64,000 nt of DNA from Pseudoxanthomonas suwonensis (GTDB lineage: Bacteria; Pseudomonadota; Gammaproteobacteria; Xanthomonadales; Xanthomonadaceae): contig NZ_CP011144.1 of NCBI RefSeq assembly GCF_000972865.1, positions 310,001-374,000 of the forward strand, read 5' to 3'. Both the position numbers and the translations under genes were made by a program. The notes beneath the pieces are model-generated. The model was not told the origin of the DNA. It worked only from the letters and a program-made list of their open reading frames with translations, and ran no database searches. Shown here one piece after another: positions 8,368-18,002 of this stretch; the first letter of the stretch is position 1; every line of letters begins with the position of its first letter.

Positions 8368-9498
8368 TCAGAAGGTGAAGACGACGCCGGCCGCGACCAG
8401 GTCCGCATCGGAACCGGCAGCGACGGTGCTCTTGAAGCGGGTGTAGTCCGCCTTCACCGCGACGTTGGCGTTGACGTCGTAGCGCACGCCCACGCTGGTG
8501 TACTTCTTGTCGCCGCCCTGGCTGGCCAGCAGGCCGGCCACCATCTGGTACAGCGGGTGCGCCGGCGGCACCGGCAGCAGGCCCAGCACGGTCGCGTCCG
8601 GCTCGGTGCGGCTGCGCGACCAGCTGGCGTACGGAGTCCAGTCGCCAGCGCGGTAGGCGGCGTTGACCGCCACGGCCTTCTGCCCGCCGATGTAGTTGTC
8701 GCCGTAGTCGATGTCGGTGTACTCCACGCCGACCGTGGCGCCGCCGCGGTTGATCTCGGCGCTCAGGCCGAGGAAGGAGGCGTCATCGCGGTCGAAAGCC
8801 AGCGCCGCGCCGGCCCGCGGGCTGACCGCCATCACCGCCGCGATCAGCGGCTCGGCCGCGTCGACCTGCACCGAGGCTTCGCCGACCACGTAGCTGGCGC
8901 GCAGCGACAGCCATTCGTCGTACTGCGCCTCGAAGGTGGCGCCAGCCTGGTCGCGGACTTCCACGTGCAGGCCGTCCTGTTCCTCGTCGACGGTGCCATA
9001 GATCAGCTGGGTGCGCAGGCTCCACTTGTCGAAGTGGCGGCTGCCGATCAGGTTGACGCCGTTGTAGTTGCTGTACGGGAGGTTGTACACGCCCAGCGGC
9101 ACGCGCATGAACGGATAGGCGGCGCCCACTTCCAGATAGTCCGAATAGTGGAAGTACGGGGTGCGCTGGCGGCCGGCCTGCACCGACCACGAGGAGCTGA
9201 ACCGGTAGCGCAGGTAGGCCCAGGCGAACTCGGGCTCGTAGCCTTCGTCGCCGCGGGCGACCACCTGGGCGATCGCGTCGGCGCGGTCGCCGAGGGTGGC
9301 GGTGGCCTGCAGGGCGAACAGGGATTCGGGGTCGAAGCTGATGCGGTCGTCGTAGGACAGGCCGGACACGCGGCTGCCGTCGTCGAGCGTCGCGCCGGCG
9401 ACCACCTGGCCGAAGCCGTTGAAGGTCACCTCGGCCTGCGCGACCGGTGCCACGGCCAGCGCGAGCAGCGCGACCGCGGGGAAATGCTTGGTATTCAC
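8368..9498 (-). CDS. Outer-membrane porin-like beta-barrel protein
   Basis: 376 aa. Signal peptide to VAQA|EVTFNGFGQ, then alternating amphipathic strands, and a terminal phenylalanine (GVVFTF) as the outer-membrane assembly signal. The start is GTG at 9498-9496, just upstream of the signal peptide. It forms a transcription unit with the PstS-like gene, so the pair probably takes up a small anion such as phosphate. It is divergent from the chemoreceptor across 195 bp. Substrate specificity cannot be read from the sequence. Confidence 0.82.
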   Translation of the reverse strand: MNTKHFPAVALLALAVAPVAQAEVTFNGFGQVVAGATLDDGSRVSGLSYDDRISFDPESLFALQATATLGDRADAIAQVVARGDEGYEPEFAWAYLRYRFSSSWSVQAGRQRTPYFHYSDYLEVGAAYPFMRVPLGVYNLPYSNYNGVNLIGSRHFDKWSLRTQLIYGTVDEEQDGLHVEVRDQAGATFEAQYDEWLSLRASYVVGEASVQVDAAEPLIAAVMAVSPRAGAALAFDRDDASFLGLSAEINRGGATVGVEYTDIDYGDNYIGGQKAVAVNAAYRAGDWTPYASWSRSRTEPDATVLGLLPVPPAHPLYQMVAGLLASQGGDKKYTSVGVRYDVNANVAVKADYTRFKSTVAAGSDADLVAAGVVFTF

Positions 9499-9693
9499 TT
9501 CTGGGTTCCTGGGCTGGAGAGAGAGGGCCCCGGCGGGGCGTAACCCGGTATCGGCCCCCGCGCAGCCGCCTTTAACCTTTCGCTAACGGATTCCTGAACC
9601 CCTGGATTCAAGCCGGCGCCACCGCGGGCCGATAGCAACCGTGCCGGAGGTCGCACATTCCGCCCCGGCATCCCGCATGTCCGGAGTCGTCCC

Positions 9694-11862
9694 ATGTCGT
9701 CCGTCCGCGGAAGCCTGAACAAGCTTCCTGTCCCCAACCTCCGCGTCGCGCCCCTGGTCGCGTCCGCCTCCCGGCGTCTGCGCTACCTGTCGATCCGCAG
9801 CAAGATCCTGCTGCTGCCGGCGATCGCACTGGCCGGGCTGCTGGTCTACTTCGTCTACTCGGCGCTGGTGCTGCGCGCCAACACCGGCACCCTGGAAGGC
9901 TTCGCCGAGCGCACCCTGCCGGTGATGACCCTCGCCGCGCAGGCCAACCAGGGCCTGATCGAGACCCAGGGGCTGTTCACCCAGGCCCTGGGCGACCGCG
10001 ACGAATTCCTGATCGAGGACGCCAACACCCAGGCCGCGGCCACCCGCGAGCGCCTGCTGGCGATCAAGGCCACCGACCCGGCGTATGCCGAGCGCATGGA
10101 CCAGTTGGCCGCGCTGTGGGACCGCTACGTGGAGCGCAGCGGCACCGCGGTGGCCGGGATGATCGCCGGCGACGGCGACATGGAAACCTTCCAGGCGCTG
10201 GCCGCCGAGAAGCAGGCCGCGTTCGAGGAAGTGCACAACGAACTGGCGCAGCTGGCCCAGGACAGCGAGGCCTCATCGCAGGCCGCGCTGGCCGGCGCCA
10301 CCGCGCGCTCGCGCGGCGCGCTCAAGGTCGGCCTGGGCATCGTGCTGGTGCTGGCGCTGCTGGCGGTGGTGGCGGTGATCCTGGTCGACGCGGCCATCCG
10401 CCATCCGATCGAGCGCCTGGACCAGGCCATCGCCGAGGTCGCGCGCGGCAATTTCGGCGTGCGCGTGGAGGCCGAGGGCCGCGACGCGATCAGCGCCATG
10501 TGCCACTCCTTCAACGCGCTGCTGGCGGCGCTGAACTCGGCGATCGCCGAATCCAACGACGTGCTGGCCGCGGTCGGCCGCGGCGATTTCACCCGCCGCG
10601 TCGACGCCGACCTGCCCGGCGACCTGGCGCGCCTGAAGACCGGCGTCAACGCCAGTGCCGACAGCGTGCAGAAGACCATGGACGCGCTCGACGCGGTGAT
10701 GGACGCGATGGCGCGCGGCGACTTCTCCGCGCGCATGAGCGCCGAGGTCCAGGGCGAGTCGCGCGGCAAGGTCGACCGGGCCATGGGCCTGCTGCAGCAG
10801 TCGCTGGCGGCGCTGGAGCGCAGTCTCAGCGGCGCGGCGGCGGGCGACTTCACCCGCCGGATCGAGGCCGAACTGCCCGGCGAGCTGGACCAGCTCAAGC
10901 GCGCGGTGAACAGCGCGCTGTCGGCGCTGGAAACAGCCTTCGACGAGATCGGCGCCACCGCCCAGGCGCTGGCCGAGGGCGACCTGACCCGGCGCATCCG
11001 CAACGACTACGCCGGCACCCTGAAAACTCTGACCGAGGCGCTCAACAGCTCGCTCGACAGCGTCTCCCAGGTGATCCGCGAAAGCATGTTCAACGCCGAG
11101 GAAGTCGGCCTGGGCATCGAGGAGATCGCACGCGGCAACGCCGACCTGTCCGGCCGCACCGAGCGCCAGGCCAGCGCGCTGCAGGACAGCGCCGCCAGCA
11201 TCGAGCAGCTGCTGGCCGCCGCGCGCAACGCCGCCGACAACAGCCGTCAGACCAACGACCTGACCCATGGCGCGCTGGGCAATTCGCGCCAGGGCGTGGA
11301 CGTGGCCGGCCAGGCCAGCAACTCGATGGTATCGATCACCGAGGCCAGCCGCCGGATCGGCGAGATCATCTCGCTGATCGACTCGGTCGCCTTCCAGACC
11401 AACATCCTCGCGCTCAACGCCGCGGTCGAGGCCGCGCGTGCCGGCGAGCACGGCCGCGGCTTCGCCGTGGTCGCCACCGAGGTACGCAGCCTCGCCCACC
11501 GCACCGCGACCTCGGCCAAGGAGATCCGCGACCTGATCGCCGACGCCATCTCGCGCGTGGGCGAAGGCAGCGGCCTGGTCGACGAGTCGCGCCGGCAGCT
11601 GGAGGCGATCGCCCACTCCAACGAGACCATCGCCGGCCTGGCTCGCCAGGCCGCCGACTCGGCGCAGGAGCAGTCGCAGGGTCTGCAGCAGCTCAGCCGT
11701 TCGGTCGGCGACCTGGAGTCGGTCAACCAGCAGAACAGCGCGCTGGTGGAGGAAGTGGCCGCGGCCAGCGCCTCGCTGCGCGAACGCGCCCAGGCGCTGC
11801 GCGCGGCGATGGCGCAGTTCCGGTTGCAGCCGGAAGGCGGCGACGTGGTGCGGGCGGCCTGA
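9694..11862 (+). CDS. Methyl-accepting chemotaxis protein with tandem HAMP domains
   Basis: 722 aa inner-membrane receptor. TM1 about 38-59, a helical periplasmic domain about 60-210 and TM2 about 213-232. Then come five HAMP-like units, each starting with a GxF/L-(T/S)xR motif: [60 protein letters not shown]. The cytoplasmic signalling hairpin ([18 protein letters not shown] region, about 565-610) is intact, so it should couple to CheA/CheW. There is no C-terminal CheR-binding pentapeptide; it ends VVRAA. No other che gene is in the window. Confidence 0.92.
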   Translation: MSSVRGSLNKLPVPNLRVAPLVASASRRLRYLSIRSKILLLPAIALAGLLVYFVYSALVLRANTGTLEGFAERTLPVMTLAAQANQGLIETQGLFTQALGDRDEFLIEDANTQAAATRERLLAIKATDPAYAERMDQLAALWDRYVERSGTAVAGMIAGDGDMETFQALAAEKQAAFEEVHNELAQLAQDSEASSQAALAGATARSRGALKVGLGIVLVLALLAVVAVILVDAAIRHPIERLDQAIAEVARGNFGVRVEAEGRDAISAMCHSFNALLAALNSAIAESNDVLAAVGRGDFTRRVDADLPGDLARLKTGVNASADSVQKTMDALDAVMDAMARGDFSARMSAEVQGESRGKVDRAMGLLQQSLAALERSLSGAAAGDFTRRIEAELPGELDQLKRAVNSALSALETAFDEIGATAQALAEGDLTRRIRNDYAGTLKTLTEALNSSLDSVSQVIRESMFNAEEVGLGIEEIARGNADLSGRTERQASALQDSAASIEQLLAAARNAADNSRQTNDLTHGALGNSRQGVDVAGQASNSMVSITEASRRIGEIISLIDSVAFQTNILALNAAVEAARAGEHGRGFAVVATEVRSLAHRTATSAKEIRDLIADAISRVGEGSGLVDESRRQLEAIAHSNETIAGLARQAADSAQEQSQGLQQLSRSVGDLESVNQQNSALVEEVAAASASLRERAQALRAAMAQFRLQPEGGDVVRAA

Positions 11863-11871
11863 GAGCGCTTG

Positions 11872-11900
11872 CCATCGTTCCCGCGTAGGCGGGAAGCGTT
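11872..11900. repeat. GTTCCCGCG-type palindrome
   Basis: Hairpin CGTTCCCGCG-TAGG-CGGGAAGCG just after the chemoreceptor stop; it may act as a transcription end signal. Degenerate relatives with ACAGCCG words follow to about 12000. Confidence 0.5.
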
Positions 11901-12039
11901 TTACAGCAGCCGAAACGCCTCACGACAGCCGAGGTGCCTTCACAACAGCCGCATGGCTGGTCGTGGCTGATCGTCCAGTGACTTCCGCGTCTGATAGCGG
12001 AGCGTCGGCTCTGGACGCGCAGTCGCGACTCGTGGCCTT

Positions 12040-12296
12040 GGAGCAAGAGCGCTGACTCCGGAGGGGGCCGCCGTGCCCAGGGGGTCTGGCGCATCGCTCC
12101 GCTGCGGCGTCCTGCCTCCGAGTCGCGAACGCAGCACATCCCTGTGCTGCTTGCGCCAGACCCCCTGGGCACGACGGCCTCGGGAGCTTTGGGGGCGTGG
12201 CTTCGATCCAGGAAGCAACAGCAAAGGCCCCCTCCCCGGCCCTCCCTCTTCGCCTGCGGCGAAAGGGAGGAGCAAACCCCATGCAGCACCACCTTC
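12040..12296. repeat. Structured intergenic element, copy B
   Basis: Same element as at 7165-7440 and in the same orientation. The 28-nt arms are 12066-12093 and 12152-12179, with the same inner GCAGCACA/TGTGCTGC hairpin. Runs of 70 nt (12059-12128) and 59 nt (12130-12188) match copy A exactly. It lies between the convergent chemoreceptor and rlmD genes. Confidence 0.8.
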
Positions 12297-12513
12297 TGTA
12301 GGAGCCCAGCTTGCTGGCGACACGGGCGTCGGAATCACGAGGACGTCGCTTGGGCCGACGGCGTCGGGTCGCCGGCTGAACCCGGCTCCTACAACAGCCA
12401 CGGCGCGACCGATTTTCTGTAGGAGCTGACTTCAGTCGGCGACACGGGCGTCGAAACCACGAGGGCGTCGCCTGGGCCGACGGCGTCGGGTCGCGGTCAT
12501 GCCCGCTCCTACA
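12297..12513. repeat. Two tandem REP pairs
   Basis: Units 12297-12393 and 12418-12513, 121 bp apart start to start, joined by a 24-nt GC-rich linker. Arms are chimeric: CAGCTTGCTGG with GGCTGAACCC in the first, GACTTCAGTC with GGTCATGCCC in the second. Confidence 0.9.
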
Positions 12514-12534
12514 AAAGCCGTGCGCTGCTCATCA

Positions 12535-12642
12535 CCTGTGAACGAAGCCACGACCTGGAAGCTCCCGGCCCGCCGCGGCTCAGCCCGAAACCGACCACGC
12601 CCGGCGCTTTTGACCTCGCGGTTGCGGTTGCTTCCGCCAGAT
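12535..12642. repeat. Tail of composite island B
   Basis: Colinear with 7555-7830: the GAACGAAGCC, GCTCCCGG, CGCCGCGGCTCAG, CCACGCCCGGCGCTTTTGACC and GGTTGCGGTTG segments recur in the same order. It lacks the cruciform and has only one TTGACC-like unit. It reaches the rlmD stop codon. Confidence 0.7.
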
Positions 12643-13977
12643 TCAGCGCTCGAACAGCGCGATGCTCTCCACGTGCGCGGTGTGCGGGAACATGTCTATC
12701 ACCCCCGCCGATACCAGCCGGTAACCGCGCTCGTGCACCAGGAAGCCGGCGTCGCGGGCCAGCGAACCCGGGTGGCAACTCACGTAGACGACCCGCTCGA
12801 TGTCCTGCAGCGGCAGCTGCTTGAGCACCTCGTCGGCGCCCGAGCGTGGCGGGTCCAGCAGCAGACGGTCGAAGCCCTGGCGCATCCATGGCGTGCCGCG
12901 CTGGTCCTGGGTCAGGTCGGCGGAGAAGAACTGCGCGTTCTCCAGCCCGTTGCGCTGCGCATTGGCCCGCGCACGCGCCACCAGCCCGGCGTCACCCTCC
13001 ACCCCGACCACCTCGCGTACCTGCCGTGCCAGCGGCAGGGTGAAGTTGCCCAGCCCGCAGAACAGGTCCAGCACCCGCTGCTCCGGCCGGGCGTCGAGCA
13101 TCTCCAGCGCCAGCGCGATCATCTTCTCGTTGAGCCGCGCGTTGACCTGGATGAAGTCCGCCGGCTCGAACGCCAGTTCCACGTCCCACTGCGGCAGCCG
13201 GAACGACAGCGCCGGCGCCTCGCCCTCCAGCGGATGCACACTGTCGATGCCCTTGGGCTGCAGGAAGATCGCGAAACCGTGCTCGCGCCCGAACCCGGCC
13301 AGCGCGGCGCGGTCCGGCTCCGACAGCGGCACCAGATGGCGCACGGTCAGGGCGATGGCGTCGTCGCCGGCGATGAACTCGATCTGCGGGATGTGCTCGC
13401 GTGCCTGCAGGCCGTCGACCAGCGCGGCCAGCGCCTCGATCTTCATCCCGATTTCGGGAATGGTGGTGTGGCATTCGCGCAGGTCGGCGACGAAGCGCGG
13501 ATCCTGCTCGCGGAAGCCGACCAGGGTCTTGTCCTTCTTGTTGACCCGGCGCACCGAGAACCGGCCCTTGCGCCGGTAGCCCCAGCTGTCGGCGGTCAGC
13601 GGCGGCAGCACCCGCCCCGGGGCGACCTTGCCGATCCGTTCCAGGTTCTCCAGCAGCACCCGCTGCTTGGCCACGATCTGGCGGTCCTCGGCCAGGTGCT
13701 GCAGCACGCAGCCTCCGCAGGTGCCGAAGTGCGGGCAGCGCGGCGCCACCCGTTCGGGCGAGGCCGTGAGCACCTCCAGCGTGCGCGCCTCGTCGAAGCG
13801 GCGGCTGCGCGCGGTGGGCTCGGCAATGACCGTCTCACCGGGCAGCGCGCCGGCCACGAACACGGTCTTGCCGTCGTCGCGGCGGGCCACGCCGCGGCCG
13901 TCGTGGCTGAGGTCGAGGATGTCGGTCTGGAATGGAGTGCGGTCGAATCGGGCCACGTGGCGCAGGCTGCGGGGCAA
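12643..13977 (-). CDS. rlmD: 23S rRNA (uracil-1939-C5)-methyltransferase RlmD
   Basis: 444 aa (E. coli 433). An N-terminal TRAM domain, then the [4Fe-4S] cysteines Cys81, Cys87, Cys90 (CPHFGTCGGC) and Cys169 (RECH), and a SAM-binding domain with VLDLFCGLGNFTLPLA. The catalytic region LLLDPPRSG and the nucleophile motif VYVSCHPGSLARD are complete. The start appears to be TTG at 13977-13975, the only one that gives a normal TRAM domain; a GACAAT hexamer lies 11 nt before it. It is divergent from the response regulator-Hpt gene. Confidence 0.95.
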   Translation of the reverse strand: MPRSLRHVARFDRTPFQTDILDLSHDGRGVARRDDGKTVFVAGALPGETVIAEPTARSRRFDEARTLEVLTASPERVAPRCPHFGTCGGCVLQHLAEDRQIVAKQRVLLENLERIGKVAPGRVLPPLTADSWGYRRKGRFSVRRVNKKDKTLVGFREQDPRFVADLRECHTTIPEIGMKIEALAALVDGLQAREHIPQIEFIAGDDAIALTVRHLVPLSEPDRAALAGFGREHGFAIFLQPKGIDSVHPLEGEAPALSFRLPQWDVELAFEPADFIQVNARLNEKMIALALEMLDARPEQRVLDLFCGLGNFTLPLARQVREVVGVEGDAGLVARARANAQRNGLENAQFFSADLTQDQRGTPWMRQGFDRLLLDPPRSGADEVLKQLPLQDIERVVYVSCHPGSLARDAGFLVHERGYRLVSAGVIDMFPHTAHVESIALFER

Positions 13978-14107
13978 AAAGGCCGGCCATTGTCCCAGAT
14001 CGGCGCGGGCCGGCCCACCGCGGGCGCGGCCCGGGACCGTGACCTGCGCCCGTTGCCCCCGGGACTGGTAGCGCTAAGATGGCCCCAGCCGACATGGAGT
14101 CAGCCGC

Positions 14108-14806
14108 ATGGAACCCCGGGATCCCGCCCCGCTTCCTCCCGTGCCGAGGATCCTGCTGGTCGAGGACGACACGATCAGCCAGGCCTATTTCCGCGCCGTG
14201 CTCGAGGCGCTGCCCGCCGCGGTCGACACGGTCGCGACCCAGGCCTGCGCGCTGGCGCGGGCCGAATCCAGCCGCCACGACCTGTGGCTGATCGACCTGA
14301 CCCTGCCCGACGGCTCCGGCATCGACCTGCTGCGCCGGCTGCGGGCGCGCTGGCCGCAATCGCCGCCGGCGCTGGCGCATACCGCCGACGCCGACCCCGC
14401 CGTCCGCGCCCCGGCGCTGCACGCTGGGTTCCGCGAGGTGCTGGTCAAGCCGCTGGCGACCGCCGAACTGGCCGGCGCGGTGCGCAGCGCGCTGGCCGAA
14501 GCCGGTGGCCTGCCCGACTGGGACAACGCCGCCGCCGCGGTCGCGCTCAACCACGATCCGGCCAACATCCAGGCGCTGCGCCGGCTGTTTCTGGAGGAAC
14601 TGCCCGGCGCCCGCGACGAGGTGCTGCGCAGCGCGCGGCGCGGCGACGCTGGCGCCCTGCGCGCGCGCCTGCACCGGCTGCAGGCCGGCTGCGGCCTGGT
14701 CGGCGCGCGCCGGCTCGGCGCGGCGGTGGAACTGCTGCGGCGCACGCCGGAGTCGCGCACCGCGCTGGAGCGCTTCGACCACGCCGCGCGCGACCTGCTT
14801 GGCTGA
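14108..14806 (+). CDS. Response regulator receiver fused to Hpt domain
   Basis: 232 aa. Receiver domain about 13-125: acidic pair Glu19/Asp20, phospho-acceptor Asp63 (LIDLTLPDGSG) and conserved Lys114. After a linker, an Hpt domain about 140-225 with LHRLQAGCGLVGA, in which His189 is the phosphotransfer histidine. There is no DNA-binding or output domain, so it is a phosphorelay intermediate that needs an external hybrid kinase. No kinase is adjacent except creC 2 kb away. Start is ATG 14108, with ATG 14093 out of frame. A TAAGAT hexamer at 14075-14080 may be its -10. Confidence 0.88.
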   Translation: MEPRDPAPLPPVPRILLVEDDTISQAYFRAVLEALPAAVDTVATQACALARAESSRHDLWLIDLTLPDGSGIDLLRRLRARWPQSPPALAHTADADPAVRAPALHAGFREVLVKPLATAELAGAVRSALAEAGGLPDWDNAAAAVALNHDPANIQALRRLFLEELPGARDEVLRSARRGDAGALRARLHRLQAGCGLVGARRLGAAVELLRRTPESRTALERFDHAARDLLG

Positions 14807-14811
14807 TACAG

Positions 14812-14935
14812 CCGTCGTTCCCGCGCAGGCGGGAACCCAGTGACTTTAAAGCCCGTGAAGCCGAAGGCACTGGATGATCAGCCATTGGGCTGCTGTGGAG
14901 CGCGTCCCGCCTACGCGGGGATGACGTCATTCCGG
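14812..14935. repeat. GTTCCCGCG-type palindromic repeats
   Basis: Hairpin CGTTCCCGCGCAGGCGGGAACCCAGTG directly after the receiver-Hpt stop, then a degenerate inverted copy near 14910-14935. It fills the gap to the convergent creD end. Confidence 0.65.
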
Positions 14936-14973
14936 ACGGTGCTACGCGGAAATGACGTCGTCGAAGTTCGCGC

Positions 14974-16365
14974 TCACCCCAGACTCGCGGCACGCTCGTA
15001 CCAGTCCACCTTGCGGGTGATCCACATGATCCCGGCCAGCACGCCGAACAGCAGCAGCGAGCCCATCAGCAGCGCGTTGTCCTCCGACACCAGCAGGCTG
15101 TAGAGCGCGCCGTACAGCGCGGTCAGCATCGTCGCGAACAGCCCCGCCCGCCACCAGCTCTTCAGCACTCCCGACAGGTAGACGAACTGCAGGCCGATGC
15201 ACGCCGCCGCCGAGATCACGTAGGCCTTCCAGAACGCCATGTGCTCGGACAGGCCCAGCAGCAGCAGGAAGAAGATCGCCAGCGCCAGGCCGACCAGCAG
15301 GTACTGCAGCGGGTGGATGCGCAGTTGCTTGACCAGCTCGAACAGGGCGAAGCCGACGAAGGTCAGCAGCACGAACAGGATCCCGTACTTGCTGGCACGG
15401 TCGGCCTGGGTATAGACGTCGACCGGATCGACCAGGCTCAGCACCACGCTGTCCACCGCCGCCTCGCCCGCGTAGGCGCCCGCGCTTCCCGGGCGCACGG
15501 TCAGGCGCGGCGCGTGCGGATCGTGCAGCTGCGACTGTGCGGCGCTGGCCAGCGAGGAGATGTTCCAGGACGCGTCGAAGCCGTCGGCGCCGATGCTGCG
15601 CTGGTTGGGCAGGAAGCGGCCGCTGAACTGCGGATGCGGCCAGGCCGAACTCAGCGCGATGCGGTTGTCGTCGGCCACCGGCACGATCGCCAGCGACTGG
15701 GTGCCGGCGATCGCCATCGCCAGGCTCACCTGGCTGCCGGGCAGCGCGCGCACCGTCACCGGACCCTCGGCGTCGGTCGCGTCGGCGACCGGCGAAGGCA
15801 GCCGCGCATGCATGCCGTCCATGCGCGCGGCCATCGCGCCGGCGCCTGGCTGCAGTTCCAGCGTCCTGCCGTCCGCCTGCAGCACGGGCGTGCCGACCAG
15901 GCCGCGCACGTCGGCCAGGCCCAGCACCAGGTAGGGCTCGCCGTACTCGCGCCCGGCCACCGCCGGCACCGGCATCGGCGCGAACCGGGCCTGCACCTCG
16001 GCCTGCCACTGGAACACGCGCACGTCGTACAGGCCGATGCGGCGCACGTCCGGCTCGACCACGCCGCCGGCCTCCAGCTTTTCCGGGGTCTGCAACAGGT
16101 AGCCCTCGACCGTCTCCTCGCGCACTTCCAGGCGGCCATCGCGGCCGGCGGCGTTCACCCGGCGCGTTTCCTTCCACGGCAGCACGCGCAGCGGGCCGAC
16201 CAGCTGCTGCGGCCCGGCCATGCTCTGCGACACCCGCTCCACCGCCTGGCCGCGGTAGTGCGAGCGGTCGTGGATCAGCCCGCGGATCATCGACAGCGGG
16301 ATCAGCAGGAGCAGCACCAGCCCGCCGACGGTGAGGAAGCGCAACAGCAGTCTCAGCGATTTCAT
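14974..16365 (-). CDS. creD: Inner-membrane protein CreD
   Basis: 463 aa (E. coli about 450). One N-terminal TM (about 10-28), a large periplasmic domain, and a cluster of TM helices in the C-terminal third, the CreD topology. It is the effector of the CreBC two-component system; CreD affects envelope integrity and beta-lactam/colicin tolerance in E. coli, Stenotrophomonas and Aeromonas, by an unknown mechanism. It lies downstream of creBC on the same strand, but a REP and a cre-tag at 16434-16449 lie between, so it probably has its own CreB-dependent promoter. Confidence 0.93.
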   Translation of the reverse strand: MKSLRLLLRFLTVGGLVLLLLIPLSMIRGLIHDRSHYRGQAVERVSQSMAGPQQLVGPLRVLPWKETRRVNAAGRDGRLEVREETVEGYLLQTPEKLEAGGVVEPDVRRIGLYDVRVFQWQAEVQARFAPMPVPAVAGREYGEPYLVLGLADVRGLVGTPVLQADGRTLELQPGAGAMAARMDGMHARLPSPVADATDAEGPVTVRALPGSQVSLAMAIAGTQSLAIVPVADDNRIALSSAWPHPQFSGRFLPNQRSIGADGFDASWNISSLASAAQSQLHDPHAPRLTVRPGSAGAYAGEAAVDSVVLSLVDPVDVYTQADRASKYGILFVLLTFVGFALFELVKQLRIHPLQYLLVGLALAIFFLLLLGLSEHMAFWKAYVISAAACIGLQFVYLSGVLKSWWRAGLFATMLTALYGALYSLLVSEDNALLMGSLLLFGVLAGIMWITRKVDWYERAASLG

Positions 16366-16433
16366 GGGTTCGCCCCGGATGGAATGACGGGGCGAAGCGT
16401 GGCGCGGCCGCGTGGGGCGGGCGTGGGCGTTGT

Positions 16434-16449
16434 TTGAAGCGGGGGTGAA
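16434..16449 (-). promoter_or_regulatory. cre-tag upstream of creD
   Basis: TTCACCCCCGCTTCAA on the minus strand matches the CreB operator TTCAC-N6-TTCAC at 9 of 10 defined bases. It ends about 70 nt before the creD ATG and is in the creD orientation, where CreB sites are found in E. coli. Confidence 0.7.
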
Positions 16450-16477
16450 GTGCGAGCCGGCGGCGCGGCCGCTCTTC

Positions 16478-16573
16478 TGTAGGAGCCGACTTCAGTCGGC
16501 GACACGGGCGTCGGAACCACGAGGGCGTCGCCTGGGCCGACGGCGTCGGGTCGCGGTCATGCCCGCTCCTACA
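16478..16573. repeat. REP pair; supplies the creC stop codon
   Basis: Single GTAG-type unit with a GACTTCAGTC left arm and a GGTCATGCCC right arm. The TAG on the minus strand at 16571-16569 is the stop of creC. The upstream linker word GCGGCCGCTCTTC, typical of tandem arrays, is present although the unit is single. Confidence 0.9.
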
Positions 16574-18002
16574 ACAGCGGGAGGGACAGGCCGGCTTCGG
16601 CGCCGCCGGCGTCGCGGTTGGCCAGCCAGGCTTCGCCGCCGTGCAGCCGCGCCACCTCGCGCACGAACGGCAGGCCCAGGCCGGAACTGCGCTGGCCACC
16701 GGGCCGGGCCAGCGAATAGAACCGCTCGAACACCCGCGCGGCCGCGTAGTCCGGCACGCCCGGCCCTTGGTCGAGCACCCGCACCCGGGCATGGCCATCG
16801 CCAGCCTCCAGCACCAGCGCGACCGTGCCGCCTGCCGGCGAGAACCCGACCGCGTTGTCGAGCAGGTTGGCGATCGCCTGGCGCAGCAGGAAGGTATCGC
16901 CCTGGACCCGTAACGGGCGCTCGGCACCCTCGATCCGCAGCTGCAGCCGCGCGCCCGCCAGCCGCGGCCCGATCGCCTCCGCCGCCTCGCCCAGCAGCGC
17001 GGCCAGGTCCACCGGCTCGCGCCGCTGCAGCCAGCCGTGCTGCTCCACCTCGGCCAGCGCCAGCAGCTTGTCGATGGTCTCGGTCAGGCGCTGCTGCTGC
17101 TCCTGGATGTTGCGCGCGAAGCGCTGGCGCTCGGCCTCCGGCAACGGCTCCTGCAGCAGCTCGGCCGCGCCGCGGATCGCCGCCAGCGGGCCCTTCATCT
17201 CGTGGGTCAGCGATTGCACGTACTGCTCGACGTAGGCCTTGCCCTCGAGCTTGCTGCGCATGTCCTCCAGCGCCCGGCCCAGGTCGCCGATCTCGTCGCG
17301 GCGCGGCGGCGGCGGCGGCACCGGCTCGCCGGCGGCGACCGCCTGCGCGTAGCGGTTCAGCCGCCCGATCCCGCGCATCAGCCACGCCGTCATCAGCACG
17401 CCCACCAGCGCCGACAGCCCGATCAGCCAGGCGCCCTGGCGCATGATGCTGCGCTGGCTGGCCTCGATGAACGGCTCGATGCTGTGGTTGGGCTTGGCCA
17501 CGGTCAGCACGCCGATAAGGGTGTCCGGCGCCTGCGGGTCGTGGATCGGCGCGGCCACGTGCATCACCGTGCGCTCGCTGTCTGGCGCCTCCGGACTGGA
17601 ACGGGCGCCGTACTCGCCGCGCAGGGTGCGGTAGACATCGTTCCAGCGCGAGTTGTCGCGGCCCAGCTCGCGCCCTTCCGAGTCGAACACCACGATCCCG
17701 CGCGCGTCGGTGACGGTGACCCGGTAGTCGATGCTGCGCTTGGGGAAGCTCCAGATCATCGCCCCGGGGTCGCGCTCCCTGACCCGGGCCAGGTCGGCGG
17801 CGAAGCGGCCGTCGGCGATGCGCCCGGCCTTCATGTCGTCGGCGGCCATCGCCGCCAGCACGTTGGCGGTGTCGACCAGGGTCGACTCCATCGCCTGGCG
17901 CACGCCCGGCTTGACCTCGTCGACGAACACCCGCATCACGAAGAACGCGGCCAGGCCGACGATCAGGAAGAAACCCAGGAACAGGCGCAGTCCCAGCCGC
18001 AC
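16569..18002 (-). CDS. creC: Sensor histidine kinase CreC
   Basis: 477 aa, about the E. coli length. TM1 about 7-25, periplasmic sensor to about 180, TM2 about 185-205 and HAMP. The H-box is LTHEMKGPLAAIRG, the N-box AIANLLDNAVGFSP, then DQGPGVP and SSGLGLPFV in the ATP-binding domain. Senses metabolic/envelope state and phosphorylates CreB. The GTG start directly abuts the creB stop, so translation is coupled. The final codons come from a REP element, so the C-terminus may differ from relatives. Confidence 0.94.
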   Translation of the reverse strand: MRLGLRLFLGFFLIVGLAAFFVMRVFVDEVKPGVRQAMESTLVDTANVLAAMAADDMKAGRIADGRFAADLARVRERDPGAMIWSFPKRSIDYRVTVTDARGIVVFDSEGRELGRDNSRWNDVYRTLRGEYGARSSPEAPDSERTVMHVAAPIHDPQAPDTLIGVLTVAKPNHSIEPFIEASQRSIMRQGAWLIGLSALVGVLMTAWLMRGIGRLNRYAQAVAAGEPVPPPPPRRDEIGDLGRALEDMRSKLEGKAYVEQYVQSLTHEMKGPLAAIRGAAELLQEPLPEAERQRFARNIQEQQQRLTETIDKLLALAEVEQHGWLQRREPVDLAALLGEAAEAIGPRLAGARLQLRIEGAERPLRVQGDTFLLRQAIANLLDNAVGFSPAGGTVALVLEAGDGHARVRVLDQGPGVPDYAAARVFERFYSLARPGGQRSSGLGLPFVREVARLHGGEAWLANRDAGGAEAGLSLPLL

